A stretch of 19,847 bases of DNA from Oscillibacter sp. (GTDB taxonomy: Bacteria; Bacillota; Clostridia; Oscillospirales; Oscillospiraceae), in NCBI GenBank assembly GCA_020025475.1, contig JAHHSA010000029.1, forward strand, positions 1 through 19,847, read 5' to 3'. This document shows positions 12,967-19,793 of this stretch, piece by piece. Position 1 is the stretch's first letter. Every line of letters begins with the position of its first letter. The position numbers were made by a program, and so were the translations under genes. A model generated the notes under the pieces. It was not told the origin of the DNA, ran no database searches, and saw nothing but the letters and a program-made list of their open reading frames with translations.

Positions 12967-14499
12967 ATGACAACCTCGCAGATCTGTATTACCGCAGTGA
13001 TCATCCTGTACCTGTGCTTCGTGATCTTCACAGGCGTTATGATCGGACGCCGGAGCAAGAAGAGCTCTGAGGGCTTCTATCTGGGCGGCCGCGGCATGGG
13101 CCCCCTGGTGACAGCCATGAGCGCTGAGGCCAGCGATATGAGCTCCTGGCTGCTGATGGGCCTGCCTGGCCTTGCCTACCTCACCGGTGTGGCAGACGCC
13201 AGCTGGACGGCCATCGGCCTGGCTCTGGGTACCTATCTCAACTTCTTGCTGGTGGCAAAGCGTATCCGGCGCTACAGCGTGCAGCTGGACGCCATCACCA
13301 TCCCCTCCTTCATCTCCAAGCGATACGATGAGAAGAAGCCCGTCATCATGTGCATCGCCTCCCTGGTGATCCTGGTGTTTTTCGTGCCCTACGTGGCCTC
13401 CGGTCTGGCCGCCATTGGCAAGCTGTTCAACAGCCTCTTTGGCTGGAACTACATGCTGGCTGTGGTGATCGGTGCCATCGTTATCATCAGCTATACCTCT
13501 GTCGGCGGCTTCTCCGCTGTGGCAACCATGGATCTCATTCAATCCGTGATTATGTCCGTGGCACTGGTAGTCATCACCTGGTTCGGGATCTCTCAGGCAG
13601 GCGGGCTGGATGTGGTCATCGAGAATGCGAAGGCACTGCCCGGCTATCTCAGCTTTTTCAAGACCCATGATGCAGTGGCCAACGCTGCCAAGCCCTATGG
13701 CTTTATGAATGCCTTCTCGATGCTGGCCTGGGGCCTGGGCTACTTCGGTATGCCCCACATTCTGGTTCGCTTTATGGCCATCCGGGACGAGAAGGAGCTG
13801 TCTCTGTCCCGCCGGATAGCCTCCGTGTGGGTGGTAATCTCCATGACTGTGGCTGTGTGCATCGGCATGATCGGCTACTCTGTGTCCAAGACCGGTGGCA
13901 TTCCCCTCCTCACCGGCAGTGAATCCGAGACAGTGATTGTCCAGATTGCCGGCCTTCTGGCGAAATTCGGCATCTTTCCCGCTATCGTGGCTGGTATGAT
14001 CCTGGCCGGCATTTTGGCGGCTACCATGTCCACAGCTGACTCTCAGCTGCTGGCGGCTTCCTCCGCCTTCTCCGAGAATCTGCTTCAGGATGTGTTCGGC
14101 ATCAAGCTCACTGCCAAGCAGACCATGCTGGTAGCGCGTCTCACCGTCATTGTCATCGCCGTCATTGCGGTATTCCTGGCCGCGGACCCCAATAGCAGTG
14201 TCTTTGCCATCGTGTCCTTCGCCTGGGCTGGCTTCGGCGCAACCTTTGGCCCTGCGATCCTCTTCTCCCTGTTCTGGAAGGGCAGCAACCGGCAGGGCAT
14301 TCTGGCAGGCCTGGTGACCGGCGGCGTCATGGTCTTCGTTTGGAAATTCCTGATCCGTCCCATTGGCGGCATCTTCGGAATGTATGAGCTGCTGCCCGCC
14401 TTCCTGTGCAACTGTGTGGTTGTGATCCTGGTGTCCAAGCTGACCCATGGTCCCTCCGACCAGGTCCGTGCCCAGTATGAGGCTTACCGGAAGGGCTGA
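12967..14499 (+). CDS. putP: Sodium/proline symporter (PutP, SSS family)
   Basis: A 510-aa inner-membrane protein of the sodium:solute symporter family with about 13 membrane segments, importing proline with Na+. SAEASDMSSWLLMGLPG at 52-68 matches the PutP helix-II Na+ site, with Asp57 equivalent to the essential aspartate of the E. coli protein. The block ILAATMSTADSQLLAASSAFSEN (near 360) is the second PutP signature, and AKRIRRYSVQ and TIPSF are also typical. AAGGAGAG (12951-12958) precedes the ATG. A strong terminator follows 15 bases after the stop. Pantothenate or other SSS substrates are possible, but these motifs favour proline. The preceding TetR gene and palindrome suggest substrate- or effector-controlled expression. 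Confidence 0.93.
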   Translation: MTTSQICITAVIILYLCFVIFTGVMIGRRSKKSSEGFYLGGRGMGPLVTAMSAEASDMSSWLLMGLPGLAYLTGVADASWTAIGLALGTYLNFLLVAKRIRRYSVQLDAITIPSFISKRYDEKKPVIMCIASLVILVFFVPYVASGLAAIGKLFNSLFGWNYMLAVVIGAIVIISYTSVGGFSAVATMDLIQSVIMSVALVVITWFGISQAGGLDVVIENAKALPGYLSFFKTHDAVANAAKPYGFMNAFSMLAWGLGYFGMPHILVRFMAIRDEKELSLSRRIASVWVVISMTVAVCIGMIGYSVSKTGGIPLLTGSESETVIVQIAGLLAKFGIFPAIVAGMILAGILAATMSTADSQLLAASSAFSENLLQDVFGIKLTAKQTMLVARLTVIVIAVIAVFLAADPNSSVFAIVSFAWAGFGATFGPAILFSLFWKGSNRQGILAGLVTGGVMVFVWKFLIRPIGGIFGMYELLPAFLCNCVVVILVSKLTHGPSDQVRAQYEAYRKG

Positions 14500-14514
14500 T
14501 TCCTGCGATCCCCC

Positions 14515-14547
14515 CCGGGGTTCGGCTTTGCCGAACCCCGGTTTTTT
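14515..14547 (+). terminator. Terminator of putP
   Basis: CCGGGGTTCGGC (14515-14526) pairs perfectly with GCCGAACCCCGG (14530-14541) over TTT, followed by six T. Confidence 0.95.
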
Positions 14548-14824
14548 ACTCCCAGAGGGCAAAAAAGATGGACCTCTGCCGGAGGAGAAGAAACAGTACA
14601 CTATTGCCAAAAACACGGTGAAAAGCAGCTGCTCCTTGCGCGTAAAGGGTTTGTAAAAAAAGGCGGGAGGCTGACCGCCACAGGCGGAACAGATATAAAA
14701 TATTTTTTTGAAAATATTGCACTAAAACAGATAAAAATACCGAAATTGAGACGATTTCCAGAAAAAGCTGTTTTCCTATAACGAACAAAACTCCACTTTG
14801 CAAAGAAAACGACAAAAGAAGGCA
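14548..14824. other. Gene-free spacer with alternative hairpins
   Basis: No credible gene. Three short complementary blocks, GGCGG (14662-14666), CCGCC (14675-14679) and GGCGG (14683-14687), can pair in two exclusive ways. An AT-only hairpin AATATTTT/AAAATATT (14699-14706 with 14711-14718) follows. The last 100 bases are AT-rich and lead into the riboswitch promoter. Confidence 0.5.
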
Positions 14825-14853
14825 TTGACAATTCCAGGTGGAAATGGTAACGT
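14825..14853 (+). promoter_or_regulatory. Promoter of the glycine riboswitch-agcS unit
   Basis: A perfect TTGACA (14825-14830), a 17-base spacer and TAACGT (14848-14853), about 30 bases before the first aptamer. Confidence 0.8.
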
Positions 14854-14884
14854 AAGAGTACAAAATTTGATAGCGGCAAATGAC

Positions 14885-15050
14885 GTTCTTAGGGAAATGG
14901 TAATGCCTACCGAAGGAGTAATACTCTCAGGTGCCTAAGTATGGGTAGGGACTAAGAACAGATGTGGCTCTGGAGAAGCTCAACGATGAGTACCGAAGGT
15001 GCAAAGTATCCCGCAAGGGATGCTGAATCTCTCAGGTAAAAGGACAGAGT
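14885..15050 (+). promoter_or_regulatory. Tandem glycine riboswitch
   Basis: Two gcvT-type aptamers in series. The first is closed by GTTCTTAG (14885-14892) and CTAAGAAC (14952-14959) and has the conserved ACCGAAGGAG and ACTCTCAGG blocks. The second is closed by GCTCTG (14967-14972) and CAGAGT (15045-15050) and has GGAGAAGCTC, TACCGAAGGTGCAA and CTCTCAGG followed by AAAAGGACAGAG, the classic Firmicutes pattern. The short linker between aptamers (14960-14966) is as expected for the cooperative tandem form. It lies upstream of an alanine/glycine:Na+ symporter, so glycine sensing would tune uptake. The first aptamer has a shortened, less typical P3 region. Confidence 0.95.
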
Positions 15051-15102
15051 AGGTGGAAGACTCCCTCTTGTGTGGGTGGGTGTCGTTGAACCTTTTTGTT
15101 GG

Positions 15103-15138
15103 GCTGGACAGTGATATACTGTTCGGCTTCTTTCTTTT
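15103..15138 (+). terminator. Intrinsic terminator of the riboswitch expression platform
   Basis: GCTGGACAGT (15103-15112) pairs with ACTGTTCGGC (15118-15127), ten pairs including two G-U, over GATAT, followed by a T/C tract with 9 T in 11 bases. It lies between the second aptamer and the agcS ribosome binding site. Presence of an attenuator supports control by transcription termination. Whether glycine favours or prevents it is not readable with confidence; off in glycine is expected for a transporter. Confidence 0.7.
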
Positions 15139-15174
15139 CCGGGGCACCAGCCACTGAAAGAGAGAGGGAAAAGC

Positions 15175-16578
15175 ATGTTAATGGAAATTGTGCAGAAGAT
15201 CAACTCATACCTGTCTGACTACATCTTGGTATTTCTGTTGATCGCGGTTGGCCTCTGGTTCACGGTGAAGACCCATTTTGTGCAGATTCGGTATCTGGGC
15301 GAAGGTTTTAAGCGCTGCTTTGGCAATCTGTCCCTCAACGGCGGCAAGCATGAGAGCGGTATGAGCTCCTTCCAGGCGTTGGCCACCGCGATTGCGGCAC
15401 AGGTGGGTACTGGCAACATTGTCGGTGCCTCCGGCGCAATTCTCACCGGCGGCCCCGGAGCCATCTTCTGGATGTGGATCATTGCTTTCTTTGGCATGGC
15501 CACAATATACGCTGAGGCTGTCTTGGCACAGGAGACCCGTGTGAAGGGCAAGGACGGCGAGATTCAGGGTGGTCCTGTCTACTACATTACCACCGCCTTC
15601 AAGGGTGCTCTGGGTAAGTTCCTGGCAGGCTTCTTTGCTATCGCCATTATCCTGGCCCTGGGATTCTTCGGCTGCATGGTTCAGTCCAACTCCATTGGCG
15701 AGACCTTCAGCACTGCTTTCCACATTCCAACCTGGATTGTGGGCGTGGTTCTGGTCGTTATCTGCGCCTTCATCTTCTTCGGCGGTATCCAGCGTCTGGC
15801 TTCCGTCACCGAGAAGCTGGTTCCCATTATGGCAGCCATCTTCCTGCTGGGCGGCCTGGTGGTTCTGGTTATGCGCGCCAAGTACATCCCTGCTACCATC
15901 GGCATGATCTTCCAGTATGCTTTCCAGCCCCAGGCTATTCTGGGCGGCGGCTTCGGCGCAGCTTTGAAGATCGCCATCAGCCAGGGCGCAAAGCGTGGCC
16001 TGTTCTCCAATGAGGCTGGTATGGGCTCTACCCCCCACGCACACGCTCAGGCCAATGTGGCTCACCCCCATGAGCAGGGTGTTGTCGCTATGATCGGCGT
16101 GTTTATTGATACCTTCGTGGTTTTGACCCTGGTGGCTCTGGTGGTAATCTCCACTCTGTACACCGAGGGTGGTCCCCTTGCTGCCGGCTATACCGGGGCT
16201 GTGACAGAGACGATTGGCAAGACCAACCTCTGCCAGACCGCATTCGGAAGTGCCTTCGGCACTGCCGCAGGCAACATTTTCGTGGCTGTCTGCCTGTTCT
16301 TCTTCGCATTCTCCACCATTCTGGGCTGGAATATGTTTGGTAAGATCAATGCCGTGTACCTGTTCGGCAAGAAAAATCCCAAGCTGGCGACCATCATCTA
16401 TAATGTGATTGCGCTGGGCTTCGTGTTTGCCGGTACCATGACCAAGGCAGATCTGGTTTGGGAGCTGTCCGATATGTTTAACCAGTTAATGGTTATCCCC
16501 AACGCCATCGGCTTGTTCGCACTGACTGCCCTGGTGGTCAAGAACGTGAAGGAACGTGACCGCTTAGTCAAAAAATAA
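15175..16578 (+). CDS. Alanine/glycine:sodium symporter (AgcS family)
   Basis: A 467-aa membrane protein of the AGCS family (AlsT/DagA-like), which imports alanine and/or glycine with Na+. VGTGNIVGASGAILTGGPGAIFWMW (near 79-103) and LFSNEAGMGSTPHAHAQA (near 278-295) are the two family signatures, and around ten or eleven hydrophobic segments are visible. The ATG at 15175 follows AGAGGG (15163-15168) at 6 bases; a second ATG at 15181 is an alternative. The upstream tandem glycine riboswitch links expression to cytosolic glycine and suggests that glycine is a main substrate. A strong hairpin terminator follows after 24 bases. AlsT, DagA and GlnT names are used inconsistently in this family, so no symbol is given. 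Confidence 0.93.
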   Translation: MLMEIVQKINSYLSDYILVFLLIAVGLWFTVKTHFVQIRYLGEGFKRCFGNLSLNGGKHESGMSSFQALATAIAAQVGTGNIVGASGAILTGGPGAIFWMWIIAFFGMATIYAEAVLAQETRVKGKDGEIQGGPVYYITTAFKGALGKFLAGFFAIAIILALGFFGCMVQSNSIGETFSTAFHIPTWIVGVVLVVICAFIFFGGIQRLASVTEKLVPIMAAIFLLGGLVVLVMRAKYIPATIGMIFQYAFQPQAILGGGFGAALKIAISQGAKRGLFSNEAGMGSTPHAHAQANVAHPHEQGVVAMIGVFIDTFVVLTLVALVVISTLYTEGGPLAAGYTGAVTETIGKTNLCQTAFGSAFGTAAGNIFVAVCLFFFAFSTILGWNMFGKINAVYLFGKKNPKLATIIYNVIALGFVFAGTMTKADLVWELSDMFNQLMVIPNAIGLFALTALVVKNVKERDRLVKK

Positions 16579-16602
16579 TTACGATGCATCCATGAAAACC
16601 AG

Positions 16603-16633
16603 AAAGCCGCCGCCCATTGGGGCGGCGGCTTTT
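16603..16633. terminator. Terminator of the AgcS gene, probably bidirectional
   Basis: GCCGCCGCCC (16606-16615) pairs perfectly with GGGCGGCGGC (16620-16629) over ATTG, flanked by AAA and TTTT. On the minus strand it can also end the converging gene at 16693-17379. Confidence 0.94.
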
Positions 16634-16692
16634 GTGCGCTCTGTAATTTTGAATGTGCACCACGGGAAAGGACCTCCTGCGTTGGAATCAAC

Positions 16693-17379
16693 TTACAGCG
16701 GCCGCTCCAAAGGCCCCTGCGGCCCATAGGGCAGCGTGAAGGAGGGAATGCCTTCAGCGGCAGGCCCCAGGGCGTACATGGCATAGAAGAGGCACAGACC
16801 AGTGTCTGTGAGATAAAAGCTGCGGGGATTGAAACGCCGCCGCAATTCCCGCTGCCATCCCTCGTGATACCGGACCACACCGGCTCGCTCCTGTGCTTCC
16901 ATGGCCTCCCGGATGGCAGAAAGCACCTGCTTTTTCCAGGGGGTGCCCTGGGGGAAGAAGCGGGAGAGAGGCAGCGGATAGCCGGTGCTCAGATCCCAGG
17001 TATCCCCCCAGCAGGTCAGCTGGGTTGGACCATGGTCCGTCTTTTCCCGCAGCCGGGTGCAGAGACTCCAGAGACCGTCCCGCTCCAGTGTTACCTGATA
17101 GCTCAGCTCCGCTCGGAAGCAAGGGAGGAGTCCACTGGTCTCCAAAGCAGCCTGCGCGGCTTGCCGGGCCTGGGGCAGCAGCACCGTCTCACAGCGGCGC
17201 AGAAAAGCCCGCTGCTGGAGATTGTAGTACCGGCGGATGCGTCGGGAGACCCGGTCCCGCCGTTCCTCCGGAGGGCGGGGCAGACAGGCAGAGGCGTGGA
17301 GCACCGGCACGCCCTCCGCCTCCCAGATCCGCTCTGTTTCCCAGGGGACCACCTGTATTCCAATTTGCTGTCCGCCCAT
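16693..17379 (-). CDS. DUF3298-like (RsiV C-terminal-type) protein
   Basis: The product is about 228 aa. Its C-terminal part, RRFNPRSFYLTDTGLCLFYAMYALGPAAEGIPSFTLPY, fits DUF3298, where a phrase of the type FYLTxxGLxxxFxxYxxxPxxxGxxxxxxPY is conserved. The first half (from about residue 30) is Arg- and Gln-rich and helical, then a beta-rich section contains a DUF4163-like middle. No signal peptide or membrane segment is visible, unlike RsiV anti-sigma factors and many secreted members. ATG 17379 is chosen because GAGAGGAG lies about 11 bases upstream; an ATG at 17400 in frame has no ribosome binding site. It faces the AgcS terminator and diverges from yerC. Function unknown; compared with family it looks like a sporulation or envelope-related protein that lost its export signal, but this is speculation. 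Confidence 0.72.
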   Translation of the reverse strand: MGGQQIGIQVVPWETERIWEAEGVPVLHASACLPRPPEERRDRVSRRIRRYYNLQQRAFLRRCETVLLPQARQAAQAALETSGLLPCFRAELSYQVTLERDGLWSLCTRLREKTDHGPTQLTCWGDTWDLSTGYPLPLSRFFPQGTPWKKQVLSAIREAMEAQERAGVVRYHEGWQRELRRRFNPRSFYLTDTGLCLFYAMYALGPAAEGIPSFTLPYGPQGPLERPL

Positions 17380-17437
17380 GGCACTCGCCGCTCCTCTCAT
17401 TCCAAAGTTTGGTGCTACAGCCTATGAAAGCTGGAAG

Positions 17438-17481
17438 AAAGAGGTGCATTGACACAAAAAATATTATTACATCACCTCTTT
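17438..17481. promoter_or_regulatory. 9-bp inverted repeat between the DUF3298 gene and yerC
   Basis: AAAGAGGTG (17438-17446) and CACCTCTTT (17473-17481) are exact inverted copies 26 bases apart, in an AT-rich divergent promoter region. The right arm overlaps the -35 box of the yerC promoter. Possible operator, perhaps for YerC itself. Confidence 0.45.
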
Positions 17482-17507
17482 ACTTTCACACGGTACAATG
17501 TTAAAAT
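17479..17507 (+). promoter_or_regulatory. Promoter of yerC-methyltransferase-hslO
   Basis: TTTACT (17479-17484), a 17-base spacer and TAAAAT (17502-17507), 60 bases before yerC. The leader then contains a strong hairpin, GGGCCGC-tgc-GCGGCCC (17530-17546), just ahead of the ribosome binding site GGAGGT (17553-17558 region). Confidence 0.65.
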
Positions 17508-17566
17508 GAGGGACAGAATCGAACGGACAGGGCCGCTGCGCGGCCCGGAAATGGAGGTCCTTTTTT

Positions 17567-17866
17567 ATGGTCAAGATCGGGAAAAAAGAGAAGAACGAGC
17601 AGTTGTATAAGGCAATCTTGCAGCTCAAGGACGAGAAAGAGTGTTATGAGTTCTTCCAGGATCTCTGCACGGTGTCGGAGCTGCGGTCCATGGAGCAGCG
17701 CTTCGAGGTGGCATCCCTGCTGGATGACGGTATGATTTACAATGACATTCTGGAAAAGACGGGTGCGTCCAGTGCTACCATCAGCCGCGTGAATCGCTCT
17801 CTCAGCTATGGCACCGGTGCCTATGAGCGCCTGTTCCAGCGGATGAAGGACGATAAGGCGGAATGA
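17567..17866 (+). CDS. yerC: YerC/YecD family TrpR-related DNA-binding protein
   Basis: A 99-aa all-helical protein of the TrpR superfamily group YerC/YecD, common in Firmicutes and of poorly known regulon. The core LCTVSELRSMEQRFEVASLLDDG (about 32-54) and the helix-turn-helix TYNDILEKTGASSATISRVNRSLSYG-type segment (about 57-80, here beginning IYNDI) match the family. A GGAGGT ribosome binding site lies about 9 bases before the ATG. The stop overlaps the next gene's start (ATGA, 17863-17866), so translation is coupled to the methyltransferase. TrpR-type proteins bind inverted repeats, and the repeat at 17438-17481 is a plausible site. No tryptophan genes are nearby. Confidence 0.9.
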   Translation: MVKIGKKEKNEQLYKAILQLKDEKECYEFFQDLCTVSELRSMEQRFEVASLLDDGMIYNDILEKTGASSATISRVNRSLSYGTGAYERLFQRMKDDKAE

Positions 17867-18615
17867 GTTATGAAGCATTGGCGTCCAGCTATGATGGACT
17901 GATGTGTGACGCCGCTCACCGCAAGCGGGCCAACTATCTCCACCGGCTGCTGCGCAAGTGCCGCCCAATGGTTCACTCTGTGCTGGACCTGGCCTGCGGC
18001 ACGGGGACAATCTCCTGCCTGCTGGCGGAGCGGGGCTATGATGTGATTGCCACGGACGGCTCCGAAGAGATGCTGACACAGGCTATGCAGAAAGCGGCGG
18101 AGATGGACCATCCGCCCCTCTTTCTCTTGCAGGAGATGCCCCGCCTGCGGCTTCTGGAGCCGGTGGACGCTGCCATCTCCACGCTGGACTCCCTCAACTA
18201 TCTGACCCGGTCCGGGGATCTGCGGGAAACGTTCCGGCGGGTCTATCGGTGGCTGCGACCAGGCGGGTGCTTTGTCTTCGATGTGAACAGCCCCTATAAA
18301 CTGCGCCGTATGGATGGTCAGATGTATATGGACGAGACGGAAGAGAGCTTCTGCGTTTGGCGCACCTTCTTCTCTGAGAAGCAGCAGGTCTGTACCTATC
18401 AAGTGGATCTATTTCGGCTCCGGGAAGACGGAGAAACCTGGAATCGGGACTTTGAGGAGCATCGGGAACGTGCCTGGAGTGAGACGGAGCTGCGCCAGTT
18501 CTTGGCAGAAGCAGGTTTTCAGAATATTGTAATCACCGGCGATATGACTGGCGAACCGCCCACCGAGGACGAAGACCGCTGGAATGTCTACTGTGAGAAG
18601 CCTATAGTGGCTTAA
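17863..18615 (+). CDS. Class I SAM-dependent methyltransferase
   Basis: A 250-aa cytosolic methyltransferase. VLDLACGTGTIS (about 40-51) is motif I with the SAM-binding glycines, VIATDGSEEML (61-71) holds the acidic residue that binds the SAM ribose, STLDSLNYL is the typical motif IV region, and LRPGGCFVFDVNSPYKL is motif VI. This set matches the YodH/CheR-unlike small-molecule group often found next to hslO or ybeB genes in Clostridia. The substrate is not predictable. The start codon overlaps the yerC stop by 4 bases. hslO begins 30 bases after its stop with its own ribosome binding site, so all three probably form one operon. Confidence 0.88.
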   Translation: MSYEALASSYDGLMCDAAHRKRANYLHRLLRKCRPMVHSVLDLACGTGTISCLLAERGYDVIATDGSEEMLTQAMQKAAEMDHPPLFLLQEMPRLRLLEPVDAAISTLDSLNYLTRSGDLRETFRRVYRWLRPGGCFVFDVNSPYKLRRMDGQMYMDETEESFCVWRTFFSEKQQVCTYQVDLFRLREDGETWNRDFEEHRERAWSETELRQFLAEAGFQNIVITGDMTGEPPTEDEDRWNVYCEKPIVA

Positions 18616-18645
18616 AATTTCGTGTTTGCAAGGAGCAATTTCTAT

Positions 18646-19530
18646 ATGAGCGATCAACTGGTTCGCGCCATCTCCAAGGATGGCTTTGTGAAAGCGGTGG
18701 CTGTCAACACCCGCACCCTGACGGAGCGGGCGAGAAACATTCACCACACTCTGCCCGTGGCAACGGCGGCCCTGGGCCGCACGCTGGCAGCTGCGTCCAT
18801 GATGGGCAATATGCTCAAGGGTGAGGGCAGCAGTCTGACCCTGCAAATCAAGGGAGACGGCCCTTTGGGCCGAATTTTGGCGGTTTCTGACTGCGAGGGC
18901 AATGTCCGTGGTACAGTGGACAACCCCTCTGTGGATATCCCGCTGCGGCCCGACGGCAAGCTGGATGTGGGCAGTGCTGTGGGCATGGATGGCACGCTGA
19001 CGGTCATCAGGGACCTGAACATGAAGGAGCCCTATGTGGGCAGCGTGGGCCTGTTGGGCGGCGAGATTGCCGAGGACCTGGCGGCTTACTTTGTGGAGTC
19101 TGAGCAGATTCCCACCGCCTGTGGTCTGGGTGTGCTGGTGGACCGGGATCAGAGTGTGCTGGCCGCTGGCGGATACCTTGTGCAGCTGCTGCCCGGTGCG
19201 ACGGAGGACGTCATCACCAAGGTAGAGGGCAGCCTGATGGCCGCCGGTCCCGTCACCGGCATCCTGAAAGAGAACGACGATCCAGAGGCTATGCTGCGGC
19301 TGGCACTATCTGACTTTGACCTGGAGATTTTGGAGAAGAGCCCCATCGAATACCGGTGCTATTGCAGCCGGGACCGGATGGAGCGCGCTCTCATCAGTAT
19401 GGGCAGCGAAGAACTGCGCGCACTCATCGATGAACAAGGTCAGGCTGAGCTGACCTGCCAATTCTGTGACAACGTTCAGACCTTTACACGTGATCAGTTG
19501 GAGGCACTCTACAACAGCACAAAAAAATAA
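18646..19530 (+). CDS. hslO: Redox-regulated chaperone Hsp33
   Basis: Hsp33 is a cytosolic holdase activated by oxidative unfolding. The product is 294 aa, the family's normal length. The N-terminal core includes RAISKDGFVKAVAVNT, GPLGRI and GSVGLLGGEIAEDLA. The redox switch shows CYC at 238-240 and CQFC at 271-274, the CxC and CxxC zinc ligands. ATG 18646 is chosen over the in-frame GTG at 18622 because AAGGAG (18630-18635) lies 10 bases before it and homology starts at SDQLVRA. It is the last gene of the yerC operon. No clear terminator follows before the tRNA promoter at 19553, so some transcripts may run into the tRNA genes. Confidence 0.96.
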   Translation: MSDQLVRAISKDGFVKAVAVNTRTLTERARNIHHTLPVATAALGRTLAAASMMGNMLKGEGSSLTLQIKGDGPLGRILAVSDCEGNVRGTVDNPSVDIPLRPDGKLDVGSAVGMDGTLTVIRDLNMKEPYVGSVGLLGGEIAEDLAAYFVESEQIPTACGLGVLVDRDQSVLAAGGYLVQLLPGATEDVITKVEGSLMAAGPVTGILKENDDPEAMLRLALSDFDLEILEKSPIEYRCYCSRDRMERALISMGSEELRALIDEQGQAELTCQFCDNVQTFTRDQLEALYNSTKK

Positions 19531-19552
19531 TTAAAAAAATTCCGTTTTGGGG

Positions 19553-19581
19553 TTGACATATCGGGTATCATCGCCTATAAT
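19553..19581 (+). promoter_or_regulatory. Perfect-consensus promoter of the Val-Phe-Gly tRNA operon
   Basis: TTGACA (19553-19558), a 17-base spacer and TATAAT (19576-19581): both hexamers and spacing equal the sigma-A consensus. Start expected near 19588. Confidence 0.95.
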
Positions 19582-19587
19582 AGCCAA

Positions 19588-19608
19588 TGTCGTCTGACGG
19601 AGACGACA
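19588..19608 (+). other. Leader hairpin of the tRNA operon
   Basis: TGTCGTCT (19588-19595) pairs perfectly with AGACGACA (19601-19608) over GACGG, at the predicted transcript 5' end and 4 bases before tRNA-Val. Confidence 0.65.
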
Positions 19609-19612
19609 ACCC

Positions 19613-19689
19613 GGGAGCATAGCTCAGCTGGTTAGAGCACCTGCCTTACAAGCAGGGGGTCACTGGTTCGAGTCCAGTTGTTCCCACCA
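19613..19689 (+). tRNA. tRNA-Val(UAC)
   Basis: Acceptor GGGAGCA/TGTTCCC, D arm GCTC-GAGC, anticodon stem CCTGC/GCAGG with loop CTTACAA (anticodon TAC), T loop TTCGAGT and an encoded CCA. Confidence 0.96.
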
Positions 19690-19695
19690 CAATAA

Positions 19696-19771
<76 letters not shown>

Positions 19772-19772
19772 T

Positions 19773-19788
19773 CCCCGATTTTTCGGGG
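19773..19788. repeat. Inverted repeat in the Phe-Gly tRNA spacer
   Basis: CCCCGA (19773-19778) and TCGGGG (19783-19788) pair over TTTT. There is no U-run after the stem, so it is not a normal terminator. Third palindrome found in a tRNA spacer in this window. Confidence 0.7.
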
Positions 19789-19793
19789 TATGC

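Noticed and set aside
12855..13070. A 71-codon plus-strand frame overlapping the putP start, with GGAGG ahead of an internal GTG
   Set aside because: More than 100 bases overlap the conserved N-terminus of putP in another frame and the peptide matches nothing recognisable. A leader peptide is not excluded but not supported.
12550..14616. A very long minus-strand open frame opposite putP and the end of tetR
   Set aside because: Its translation is low-complexity (rich in Gly, His, Gln, Asp) and resembles no protein. It is an effect of strong GC codon bias in putP on the other strand.
17449..17454. A perfect TTGACA upstream of yerC
   Set aside because: No -10 hexamer lies at 16-18 bases; the TTTACT/TAAAAT pair downstream is better spaced.
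17530..17566. Hairpin followed by six T before yerC, considered as an attenuator
   Set aside because: The T-run begins 13 bases or so after the stem, with the ribosome binding site in between, so it does not have terminator geometry.
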